Shown here: positions 8,905 through 16,161 of the stretch, piece after piece
Layout of the letters: each line of letters starts with the position of its first letter
How positions within the stretch are numbered: position 1 is the stretch's first letter
Program-made: the position numbers and the translations under genes
Notes under the pieces: generated by a model
What the model was told of the DNA's origin: nothing
Seen by the model: the letters and a program-made list of their open reading frames with translations, nothing else
The model's database searches: none
Origin: Deltaproteobacteria bacterium
GTDB taxonomy: Bacteria > Desulfobacterota > Desulfarculia > Adiutricales > Adiutricaceae
DNA: 22,907 bases
NCBI GenBank assembly: GCA_031257955.1
Contig: JAIRNQ010000095.1
Coordinates: 1 to 22,907, forward strand
Direction: 5' to 3'

Positions 8905-9011
8905 GCCCCGGCCCGCTGGCCCGGCCCGCTGGCCCGGAAGGTGCCTTTAGGGGTTGGATACGACCCCTCTGGGCGGCTTTCCGGTACCCTGTGGCCATAA
9001 AATCTCGCCCG

Positions 9012-9086
9012 GCCATGCCGGCCACTGCCTTCCCCTCCTTGGGTAAGCCGGCATGGCTTTAACGCCGTTATTGGCGGCGTTAAAGC
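9012..9086. repeat. Two abutting perfect inverted repeats (11 and 12 bp)
   Basis: GCCATGCCGGC (9012-9022) is the exact reverse complement of GCCGGCATGGC (9047-9057). Immediately overlapping by two bases, GCTTTAACGCCG (9056-9067) matches CGGCGTTAAAGC (9075-9086) with a 7-base loop. As RNA these would be two strong tandem stems. The first is followed by only three T, so neither is a classic terminator. Confidence 0.65.
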
Positions 9087-9585
9087 GGTGACCCCAAGCC
9101 CTTGTGGCTGAACCTCCGGCTGGGGGCGGAGTTAGGGGAAACGATTAACAAACGAGACGAAAGTTGGGGTTTTAGCCGAAATTTGGCCATAAGCGATGAA
9201 TCTGTTTGGGGCGGGGCAAAAATCGCGCATCGTTGGCTTGCCATGGTGCCCTAAAGTTTTAGAGCTAACCTATTTTCTTTTTAATCGGCCGAAATTTATT
9301 TGATCGAAGATAAAAATCAGCGTTTTATTTGAATGGCCCCCAGACATTGGGGACTCGCTTCTATTTTTTACTTGTAATTTGAATCAAAATTTGTTACAAC
9401 GACTAAAGTAAACCAAGTTTGGCTGTACACGGGGCCATTGCCGGAAAAAATTCAAGCTGAATGTTCTAAGATGTTAACGGACAAAGGGCCCATCGCTTTT
9501 TAACGGCTCCAAAATACCCCGCTTACGCCTACCCATGGGTTATAAAGCCTCTGTTTGGCAACTAATTGGCCTAAATTCCTCCCCC

Positions 9586-9646
9586 TTGGTTTTGTGGCCC
9601 TGACGGGCATAAAACCAAACCACTGGGTTTAAACCGTTATGGTTTG
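9586..9646 (+). promoter_or_regulatory. Bulged hairpin with a competing downstream partner
   Basis: Positions 9586-9600 (TTGGTTTTGTGGCCC) pair with 9605-9618 (GGGCATAAAACCAA), with one bulged G, one G-U pair and a 4-base loop TGAC. The 3' part of this stem belongs to CAAACCA (9616-9622), which can also pair with TGGTTTG at 9640-9646. A 10-bp palindrome GGTTTAAACC lies between them at 9626-9635. The layout resembles alternative folds in leader RNAs, but no ligand class is recognised. Confidence 0.4.
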
Positions 9647-9688
9647 ACGGTCTTTGGGCTTAAGGCAACCATGAAAGTGGTCGCTAAA

Positions 9689-9707
9689 GCGCCCGCGGGG
9701 CGGGCGC
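9689..9707. repeat. GC-rich hairpin upstream of ftsZ
   Basis: GCGCCCGC (9689-9696) and GCGGGCGC (9700-9707) form a perfect 8-bp all-GC stem with a GGG loop, standing out in otherwise AT-rich DNA. No T-run follows. It may belong to a structured leader about 240 bases before the ftsZ start. Confidence 0.5.
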
Positions 9708-9820
9708 GAGAGTAAGTTTCTGTACAAACCAAAATATCGATTCAAAACGATGGCGAATGCTTCCTAAAAATTCAAAATTTGATCATAATTAAAATCTTCC
9801 AATATAAAATTTCATAAATT

Positions 9821-9847
9821 TTGACTTTACCTTTGTAATAGTAAATA
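9821..9847 (+). promoter_or_regulatory. Possible sigma70-type promoter for ftsZ
   Basis: TTGACT at 9821-9826 is close to the -35 consensus, and TAAATA at 9842-9847, 15 bases later, could serve as a weak -10. The surrounding DNA is AT-rich and about 95 bases remain to the ftsZ ATG. The spacing is short and AT-rich DNA gives chance matches, so this is only a candidate. Confidence 0.25.
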
Positions 9848-9943
9848 GGACATTATCTTAACCAATTTAATCACTAACTAATATAGCAAAAGCCAATTCT
9901 TTCACTTCCCGAGGTTGTCGGCTTAGTTATAAGGAGCAAATCG

Positions 9944-11479
9944 ATGGCGGACGAAACAAAATCAACCGCGTTTATGCCCGGGGCCTTGCCCCTGTGCCGG
10001 ATAATCGTCCTTGGCCTCGGCGGCTGCGGGACCAACGCCGTCAACCACATGGTTAACCAGGGGCTCGAGGGTCCCGCCATGATCGCCTCCAACACCGACG
10101 TGGCCCATTTGATGAAAAGCTTGGCCCCGACCAAGATCCAGCTGGGTCCGGAACTGACCGAGGGGCTGGGGGCGGGCAGCAAGCCCTCCGTTGGTCGCGA
10201 CGCGGCCCTCGAATCGATGCCCGAAATCATCAAGGCCGTGGGCGACGCCCACTTGGTTTTCGTCACCGCCGGATTGGGCGGAGGGACGGGGACCGGAGCG
10301 GCCCCGGTGGTGGTCGAGAACCTGATGAAGCTGAAGAAACCGCCCCTGGTCGTCTCCGTGGTCGTTTTGCCCTTTAAGCATGAGCTGGATCGCCCGGCCA
10401 AGGCCAAGCCGGCCTACGATTCTCTCCTGGCGACCAGCAATTCGCTAATTTCGGTTTCCAATGAAAGACTCCTGGAGACTTGGCCCGAACATTCCCTCAA
10501 GGAATGCAAGGCCATGGCCAACCACGTGCTCTATCGGGCCGTAAGCTGCATAACCGATCTCATTCTCCACCCCGGGGAGATTCATCTGGACTTCGCCGAC
10601 ATCAAAACCGCCCTCTCGGCCAAGGGCTTGGCCATCATGGGCGTGGGTGAGGCCGGCGGCCAGGATCGGGGCATTGCCGCCGCCGAAATGGCCATCAACT
10701 GCCCGCTCATGGACGACAAATCCATCAAAGGGGCCAAGTTCCTGCTTATCAACATCACCGCCCCCGAGGATATCAAAGGCAAGGAGTTTAAGGCCATCAA
10801 CGAGTTTTTGGTCAACCAGGCCGGACCGGGCGTTCAGGTCCTCTCCGGGGTAACCTATGACGATGAGCTGGCCGAGACCGGCTTCGTCAAGGTCACGGTA
10901 ATCGCCACCGGCCTTTCCCCCGAGGAGCCCATTAGGGAAAGCCTGGACGATGACGACGACGATCCCATAACCCTTTTGGTCGAGACGGAACCCCAAATCA
11001 CCTTGGCCCCCGAACCTCCCCAGCCGTCGTCCCCCCAGGCCCGGATCGTCTCCCAGCCCCAAAGCCAGCAGTATCAGGGCCAGCCGACCCAAGGCCAGTA
11101 CCAACCCCAGCCTCAGGCCCAGATGGCCCAAGGGCAGCAGTATCAGGGCCAGTACCAGCAGACGGGTCAGCCGCCCCAGCAACCCCAGCCGGTTTACGGC
11201 GGCGACGTCCAGACGCCGGGATCGACCCCCGAACCGCCCCCCAGGCGCAAGGTCAGGCTCTATAGCGCCCCGGTCGACCGGGTGCCCTCCATGGCCGCCG
11301 GCTACAACAAATACGAGTCCAACAGCATGGTCGATCCCAAGAACCTGATGCCCCGGACCTCGTATCAAAGGCCCCAGACCCCGCCGCAGCAACGGACCCT
11401 CCCGCCGCAAAGCCCCAGGGGCGTGTCCGACGCCAAGCAGAAGCCGGAAAACAGCTACATGGTCGACAAGGCCAACTAA
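9944..11479 (+). CDS. ftsZ: FtsZ, tubulin-like cell division GTPase (divergent)
   Basis: GTPase that assembles the cytokinetic Z ring. The ATG at 9944 has AAGGAG nine bases upstream. The GTPase fold spans roughly residues 18-325: IIVLGLGGCGTNAVNHM (usually GGGGGNAV), SNTD (49-52), the tubulin signature GGGTGTG (112-118), and a C-terminal domain ending TVIATGL. The T7 catalytic loop reads HLDFAD at 214-219; the family has Asn where this protein has His214, while both Asp are kept. A run of six Asp is followed by a linker of about 110 residues rich in Q and P with repeated QYQGQ units. The conserved C-terminal peptide (DIPAFLR-like) that binds FtsA is not recognisable; the protein ends NSYMVDKAN. 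At 511 residues it is longer than most FtsZ. Confidence 0.94.
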   Translation: MADETKSTAFMPGALPLCRIIVLGLGGCGTNAVNHMVNQGLEGPAMIASNTDVAHLMKSLAPTKIQLGPELTEGLGAGSKPSVGRDAALESMPEIIKAVGDAHLVFVTAGLGGGTGTGAAPVVVENLMKLKKPPLVVSVVVLPFKHELDRPAKAKPAYDSLLATSNSLISVSNERLLETWPEHSLKECKAMANHVLYRAVSCITDLILHPGEIHLDFADIKTALSAKGLAIMGVGEAGGQDRGIAAAEMAINCPLMDDKSIKGAKFLLINITAPEDIKGKEFKAINEFLVNQAGPGVQVLSGVTYDDELAETGFVKVTVIATGLSPEEPIRESLDDDDDDPITLLVETEPQITLAPEPPQPSSPQARIVSQPQSQQYQGQPTQGQYQPQPQAQMAQGQQYQGQYQQTGQPPQQPQPVYGGDVQTPGSTPEPPPRRKVRLYSAPVDRVPSMAAGYNKYESNSMVDPKNLMPRTSYQRPQTPPQQRTLPPQSPRGVSDAKQKPENSYMVDKAN

Positions 11480-11511
11480 ATGCCCGGGCCCAGCGCCATG
11501 GTCGGGCTAAG

Positions 11512-11525
11512 GCTTTGGCCAAAGC
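11512..11525. repeat. 14-bp perfect palindrome after ftsZ
   Basis: GCTTTGGCCAAAGC is self-complementary and begins 32 bases after the ftsZ stop. It is followed by a C/G-rich low-complexity stretch of GGTCC and GGCCCC units up to about 11590. It could be a small hairpin or a site for a dimeric protein; nothing further supports either. Confidence 0.4.
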
Positions 11526-11633
11526 GGCTTGGCCCCTGGACGGCCCAGATCCCGGTCCAGGCCCCGGTCCCGGTCCCAGTCAAGGCCCCGGCGCCGATCG
11601 ATTATTTTGGGCCCCTTTCGGTGGGAGGGATTT

Positions 11634-13466
11634 TTGGGCCGTAAAACCGGGGTCCCCAAGCGGCCGGGGGGCCACGAAAAATTTCGGGCCAAGTCCCCTT
11701 GGCCTTCCGGTGAAATCGGGGCCGTAAGGCGCGAAAGGGGCGGCCGCCTTTCGGTGGCCCTGGTCTGGCCCGGGGACTACCATACCGGGATGTCTTCTCT
11801 GGGCTATCTGTGGGTCTATCGCTTTCTGGCCCAAAGCCCCATCGCCCTGGGCGAACGTTTTTTCGCCCAAAGTTCACGCGGCCAACCCCCTAGTCCGGGG
11901 CGGCCGCGCTCTCTAGAAAGCGGGCGGGAACTGGCCGACTTCGATCTGATAGCCGCCTCGCTGGTTCTGGAAAACGACTATTGGCTGCTGCCGGACATAC
12001 TGGCCCGGGCCGGGTTGGCCCCCTACCGGAAGGATCGTGAGGGGCGGGGACCCTTGGTTCTGGTCGGCGGGGTCGGCGTCTGGGCCAACCCCTGGCCAAT
12101 CATGCCCTTCGTAGATCTGGTTTTGCTCGGGGAAGGGGAGAACCAGTGGCCGGTAATCGTTAAGGCCTTTGGTGAAAAGGATTTTTTGGATCTGGGTTAC
12201 GCCGCCAGTCTAAATCGCCTGACCCGGATCGTCCCCGGCGCCTTGGCCCCTGGCCTATGGCCCGCGGAAGGCAAGACCGGAGAGGATAAGCCCGGCGAAG
12301 ACAAACCCGGCTTTGGCGCCGCCGGCTACCCGGTACCCTTACCGGGCAAGGGAGTCCGGCCCTCAATACTCAAGTGGCCCTTCGACGGGGACTTGCTGCC
12401 CCCTTCCACGCCCATCTTGACGCCCGAGACGGAATTCCCTCTGACCACCCTGGTGGAGATTAGCCGCGGCTGCCCCTGGGGTTGCCGTTTTTGTTTGGCC
12501 GGGCATCTTTATCGGCCCCACCGGACTTGGTCGTTTGATTCCGTAATCAAAGCCGCCCATTCGCTCGTCGATTCCGGCGGACGGGTGGGCTTGGTTAGCC
12601 CGGCCGTTGCCGATCACCCAGAACTGGAACGGATTTTGGGGGCCCTCATCGAGCGCAAGACCTCGGTGGGCGTCTCTTCCATGCGCCTTTCGTCGCTTTC
12701 GGAAAAGCTGGCTGGCTACCTTTCCCAAGCCGGCCTAAACGCCTTGGCCGTCGCCCCCGAAGCCGGGAGCCAAAGGCTCAGGGACTCAATCAACAAAAAC
12801 CTCACGGAACCCGAGATACTGGCCTCGGCAAGGCTTCTGGCCGGACACGGGCTTAAGCGACTCAAACTGTATTTCATGATCGGCCTTCCCGGCGAAGGGG
12901 AGGAAGATCTAAGGGATCTGGCCCGCCTGGCCGCCTTGGTCAAAAAAGAAACCAGAATCGGCCGCGGGGGCCCAACGATTTCGGTCTCGCTTTCGAATTT
13001 CACTCCCAAACCCCAGACGCCTTTCGAGGACTGCCCACTTCTGGGCGAGAGGGAGATGAGGGAGCGGGGCCGAAAAATCAGCGATTGGTTGGCCAAGATA
13101 GGCGGCCTGGAGGTGAGGCTCGACCCGCCCAAAGGCGCCATCCTTCAAGGCCTGTTGGCCCGGGGCGGACCGGAGTCCCATCTTCTGGTCATGGCCCAAG
13201 CCCAAAGCGGCGGTAAAGTCGGCCCGGCCCTGAAGGCCATCGGTTACGGCCCGGATCACCCCATACACCGAAGCTGGGAGGGACCCAAACCCTGGCGGGT
13301 GGTCGAGCCCCAAACCGGCGAGACCTTTCTGGCCCAAGGGGCCAAGATGTCCCGGGAAGGCCAACCCCTACCGCCTTGCCCGCCCGAACTGGGCTGCGGC
13401 CGTTGCCTGGCCTGCCAAAACGCCCTGGGGTCGCCCCAGGGTACCGGCGGCCTTATCGAGCTTTAA
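11634..13466 (+). CDS. Radical SAM protein of the type found next to ftsZ (function unknown)
   Basis: Probable iron-sulfur radical SAM enzyme. It has an N-terminal domain of the cobalamin-binding-like kind (LSVALVWPGDYHTGMSSLGY, then SGRELADFDLIAASLVLENDY and LVLVGGVGVWANPWPIMPFVD). The radical SAM core follows with the cluster motif GCPWGCRFC (CxxxCxxC) at about 12469-12495, APEAGSQRLRDSINK and LKLYFMIGLPGE. The C-terminus ends in a Cys cluster (LGCGRCLAC). The substrate is unknown. The start is unsettled because there is no ATG. TTG 11634 has GGGAGGGA just upstream and is preferred; TTG 11529 would add low-complexity Arg- and Pro-rich residues. Homologues I recall begin near the LSVALV strand. 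It follows ftsZ by about 150 bases. Confidence 0.85.
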   Translation: MGRKTGVPKRPGGHEKFRAKSPWPSGEIGAVRRERGGRLSVALVWPGDYHTGMSSLGYLWVYRFLAQSPIALGERFFAQSSRGQPPSPGRPRSLESGRELADFDLIAASLVLENDYWLLPDILARAGLAPYRKDREGRGPLVLVGGVGVWANPWPIMPFVDLVLLGEGENQWPVIVKAFGEKDFLDLGYAASLNRLTRIVPGALAPGLWPAEGKTGEDKPGEDKPGFGAAGYPVPLPGKGVRPSILKWPFDGDLLPPSTPILTPETEFPLTTLVEISRGCPWGCRFCLAGHLYRPHRTWSFDSVIKAAHSLVDSGGRVGLVSPAVADHPELERILGALIERKTSVGVSSMRLSSLSEKLAGYLSQAGLNALAVAPEAGSQRLRDSINKNLTEPEILASARLLAGHGLKRLKLYFMIGLPGEGEEDLRDLARLAALVKKETRIGRGGPTISVSLSNFTPKPQTPFEDCPLLGEREMRERGRKISDWLAKIGGLEVRLDPPKGAILQGLLARGGPESHLLVMAQAQSGGKVGPALKAIGYGPDHPIHRSWEGPKPWRVVEPQTGETFLAQGAKMSREGQPLPPCPPELGCGRCLACQNALGSPQGTGGLIEL

Positions 13467-13512
13467 AGTATAGGCGTTTTTCTTTAAAAGTGTCAAAAAG
13501 GTTAAACTTAAG

Positions 13513-14526
13513 ATGGCGGCCTTCGTCAAATGGAGCCAAGAGATTCGCTGGAAGGCCGGCCTTCACCTGCTGATTGGCTGGGAGGGTAACGGACTGCGGG
13601 AACCCATGGCCCTGGTTGAGGAAATGGCCCCGGCCGGGCTCGTTTTTTTTAGTCGCAACTATCCCCCGGGTGGGGCCGCCGAGCTCACCGACCAACTGGG
13701 AAAGCTTCAACGGCGATCGCTGGCCGTTTCCGGGCGGCCACTGCTTTTGGCCCTCGATAACGAAGGCGGCTTGGTAAAAAGGCTTCCCCCGCCCCACATT
13801 CAGCTCCCCGGCGCCCCGACCTTGGCCGCCCGGGGCGTTGGTTTGATCCGGGCCATGGCCTCCGACTCCGCCGCCGAGCTTAAAACCTTGGGTTTTAACC
13901 TCAACCTGGCCCCGGTCTTGGATCTGGCTTTGCCCGGCGGCTTCATGGAGACGCGTTCCTTTGGCGAGGATCCCGACGCGGTCGCCGATCTGGCCATGGC
14001 CTTCGTCAACGGTTTTAACGACCACGGGATCCATTGCTGCGGCAAACATTTTCCTGGCCTGGGGGCGGCCCAAGCCGATCCCCACAAGATCCTCCCGACC
14101 GTCGATCTGGACGCCGAGGCCATGGGGCCGCACTTGGCGCCCTTCGCCAAGGCCATCGATCGGGGCCTAAAATTTGTCATGACCAGCCACTGCGCCTATC
14201 CCGGCCTGGGGCTCACCAAAATATCCACGTTTTCCCCGAAGCTTTGCGACATCCTCCGCGAGCGATTGGGCTTTAAGGGTCTGTGCCTCTCCGACGATCT
14301 GGAAATGGGGGCCGTGGCCAATAACTGCCGACTTGGGGAGGCGGCCGTTTCCGCCGTGACCGCCGGCCACGATCTGGTGTTGGTTTGTCGGAAAAGGGAC
14401 TATATCGAGGAAACGCACCGGGCCCTGTCTCTGGCCACCATTGACGGCCACCTCAAGGATGGGCGCTTCTCCGAGAGCCAGCGGCGCCTGGAATCCTTCT
14501 TCGAGCGCCTCAAAAACGCCCTCTAG
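13513..14526 (+). CDS. nagZ: Glycoside hydrolase family 3 beta-N-acetylhexosaminidase (NagZ-like)
   Basis: GH3 enzyme expected to remove GlcNAc from 1,6-anhydro-muropeptides in cell wall recycling, which fits its place beside murein synthesis genes. The 337 residues form a single TIM-barrel domain. Motifs: GLVFFSRN, LLALDNEGGLVKRL (family DxEGG), LNLAPVLDL, RSFGEDP, CGKHFPGLG with ADPH nearby (family KHFPGHG..DSH), and LCLSDDLEMGAV with the nucleophilic Asp near residue 261. The usual His of KHFPGHG is Leu here, but the catalytic His in the ADPHK loop is present. No signal peptide is seen, agreeing with a cytoplasmic location. The ATG at 13513 follows AAAAGG about nine bases upstream. A periplasmic or substrate-shifted GH3 cannot be excluded. 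Confidence 0.88.
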   Translation: MAAFVKWSQEIRWKAGLHLLIGWEGNGLREPMALVEEMAPAGLVFFSRNYPPGGAAELTDQLGKLQRRSLAVSGRPLLLALDNEGGLVKRLPPPHIQLPGAPTLAARGVGLIRAMASDSAAELKTLGFNLNLAPVLDLALPGGFMETRSFGEDPDAVADLAMAFVNGFNDHGIHCCGKHFPGLGAAQADPHKILPTVDLDAEAMGPHLAPFAKAIDRGLKFVMTSHCAYPGLGLTKISTFSPKLCDILRERLGFKGLCLSDDLEMGAVANNCRLGEAAVSAVTAGHDLVLVCRKRDYIEETHRALSLATIDGHLKDGRFSESQRRLESFFERLKNAL

Positions 14527-14640
14527 CCACCACAATGCCCCGGCCCCCCTTGGGGCCATCGGCCCAAAGGGTTTTAACCAGGCTAGGCCCCGCGGAGAGC
14601 CGCGGCCAAAGAAATAACCCCAGGCGAGGAGTCCCCAAAC

Positions 14641-15084
14641 GTGAGCGTCAAACACAGTTATCTGGTAGAACCGGGCCTCTGGACTTTGGAGGGCCTTTTT
14701 TACGATCGCGACGAGAGGTCCCACCGGCAGACCGGGGAGTTGGTGGTCGTCCACGGCCCCAGCCTCTGGACCATCGAAAGTCGGCTGAATATATCCGGGG
14801 AGGACACCCGCGACTTTGACACCCGCTACGATATCGCCCCATTAGGCGAGGGCGCTACCTATACCGAGTGGAAGTCCATAACCGGCGGGCCCGAGCCCAT
14901 ATTCGGTCTCTTCGTGCTAATCGAGGACACCATCATGATGCCCTGGGAGTCGGAATCCGGCACCTACTGGGGCCAGGAAGTTCTGGCCCGCGTCGGCGAA
15001 GGGGAATACCTCAGTCGAGGTTTTGGTTTTATCAAAAGGGAAAAGGTTTCGGCCTGGGCGGCCAAAATGACCAAGGTCGGCTGA
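14641..15084 (+). CDS. Unrecognised 147-residue protein, probably beta-rich
   Basis: I do not recognise a family. The GTG start at 14641 has GAGGAG nine bases upstream, and codon use matches the neighbouring core genes, so it is likely real. The product has no signal peptide or membrane segment. It reads as alternating short strands with turns (LVEPGLWTLEGLFYDRD, QTGELVVVHGPSLWTIES, EPIFGLFVLIEDTIM, EYLSRGFGFIKRE), suggesting a small beta barrel or sandwich. Trp, Gly, Glu and Asp are frequent. It lies between nagZ and cdsA, a place where many bacteria carry frr and uppS instead. Function cannot be assigned; lipid or ligand binding would only be a guess from shape. Confidence 0.7.
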   Translation: MSVKHSYLVEPGLWTLEGLFYDRDERSHRQTGELVVVHGPSLWTIESRLNISGEDTRDFDTRYDIAPLGEGATYTEWKSITGGPEPIFGLFVLIEDTIMMPWESESGTYWGQEVLARVGEGEYLSRGFGFIKREKVSAWAAKMTKVG

Positions 15085-15158
15085 AAGGCCCCGACCGGGC
15101 CACCGCTACCCGAAGTGGCCAAACGCCGACCGGAAGTAGACTGGCCATAGACGGAAAG

Positions 15159-15198
15159 CCCACGGCTGGCCCACGGCTGGTCCACGGCTGGCCCACGG
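15159..15198. repeat. 11-bp tandem repeat, 3.6 copies, upstream of cdsA
   Basis: The unit CCCACGGCTGG is repeated at 15159, 15170, 15181 (first base T instead of C) and partly at 15192. It lies in the 220-base non-coding gap before cdsA. Copy number may vary between strains by slippage. Confidence 0.75.
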
Positions 15199-15307
15199 CC
15201 CGAGTTCCCGGCCTCGCCAGGGCCCTTATCGGGGCATTTGGCCAGGGACCTTGGCCGGATAGGCGACCGGACCGGCGGCCGCCCGGTTGGATTAAAGGAG
15301 GTTCGGG

Positions 15308-16144
15308 GTGAGTTTAGCCGAAAGACTTAAGTCTGGGGAACTGAGCCGTTGGCTGGTGGCCCTGGTCCTGATTCCGCCGACGCTCCTTTGCGTGTTTTCC
15401 CAAAACAAGGTTTACCTCTTGGCCCTGGTGGCCATCATGGGAGGCATGGCTTGGGGCGAATACGTAAAAAATCTTTTGGGTAGCGAAAGGGTGGGGCTTT
15501 TGGCCTTGTCCCTTATGGGTTTTCTGGCCACCGTGGTCGGCGCGACCTTTTTTGGTACCAACGGCCAGATCCTGGGCCTTTTTTTGGCCCTGGTTTTTGG
15601 GGCGGCCTATTTTCTGCGAGTTCTTAAGCCCGAGCAGGACCGGATCTCGGTTAACCTGGTCAGCCGCTACGCCCTGGGCCATTTTTATCTTACCTTCTGC
15701 CTTTCCTTCATCATGCTCATAAAGGATTCGGAGAACGGGCCCAAATGGCTCTTGTTCGTGATATTGATTACCGCCCTGAACGACACCGGGGCCTTTTTTT
15801 TCGGATCCCGCTTCAAGGGCCCCAAGCTGTCCCCGATCATAAGCCCCAATAAAACCGTCTCCGGCCTTCTGGGCGGCTGCTTGGTCTCGGCGTTGATCGG
15901 CGGCCTTTCCAAGTACTTTATCCCGGCCGAATACGGCTGGCGGGAGCTGGCCGCCCTGGGCCTTTTCCTGGGCCTGTGGGGAACTTTCGGGGATCTCTTC
16001 GAGTCGGGCTTCAAACGGGCCATGGGCGTCAAAGACACCTCGACCCTCCTCGGGGGCCACGGCGGCTTCTGGGATCGCCTGGACTCGATCCTCTTTAACG
16101 TGCCGCCAGTCTACTTCTACGTCTTCTGGCGAACCCTTCCTTAA
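15308..16144 (+). CDS. cdsA: CdsA, phosphatidate cytidylyltransferase
   Basis: Integral membrane enzyme that converts phosphatidate and CTP to CDP-diacylglycerol, the precursor of bacterial phospholipids. The 278-residue protein has about seven or eight hydrophobic segments. The family signature sits near the C-terminus: SGFKRAMGVKDTSTLL followed by GGHGGFWDRLDS, with the conserved KR, KD, HGG and DR-D. An earlier motif, ALNDTGAFFFG, with SPIISPNKTVSG, also matches. The GTG start at 15308 has AAAGGAGG five bases upstream, which is strong. dxr follows after 17 bases, the common cdsA-dxr pairing. The usual upstream partner uppS is not present here. Confidence 0.95.
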   Translation: MSLAERLKSGELSRWLVALVLIPPTLLCVFSQNKVYLLALVAIMGGMAWGEYVKNLLGSERVGLLALSLMGFLATVVGATFFGTNGQILGLFLALVFGAAYFLRVLKPEQDRISVNLVSRYALGHFYLTFCLSFIMLIKDSENGPKWLLFVILITALNDTGAFFFGSRFKGPKLSPIISPNKTVSGLLGGCLVSALIGGLSKYFIPAEYGWRELAALGLFLGLWGTFGDLFESGFKRAMGVKDTSTLLGGHGGFWDRLDSILFNVPPVYFYVFWRTLP

Positions 16145-16161
16145 AGGGAATCTGACCCTCG

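Larger units (their letters stand above)
8905..9943. other. 1-kb gene-free, hairpin-rich spacer between ftsA and ftsZ
   Basis: I find no coding region here in any frame. The first 250 bases are GC-rich, and from about 9280 the DNA turns AT-rich up to the ftsZ start. It begins with 2.4 copies of a 13-bp unit (CCCGGCCCGCTGG, from 8907) directly after the ftsA stop. It then has a 6-bp hairpin at 8949-8968, paired inverted repeats at 9012-9086, a bulged hairpin with an alternative partner at 9586-9646, and a GC hairpin at 9689-9707. It may hold the ftsZ leader, promoters or a small RNA, or be eroded DNA. No tRNA or rRNA was recognised. Confidence 0.75.

Noticed and set aside
9661..9712. Sequence GGCAACCATGAAAGTGG, TCGCTAAAGC and a GC hairpin loosely recall a c-di-GMP-I (GEMM) riboswitch
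   Set aside because: Only the first half has partial likeness; bases are missing from the conserved GACGCAAAGC core, and the second stem has no tetraloop receptor or GGTAGC-type segment. A covariance search would be needed to revive it.
10445..11410. 321-codon open frame on the - strand across ftsZ
   Set aside because: It has no recognisable motif and mirrors the FtsZ frame, which has strong family evidence; high GC favours antisense open frames.
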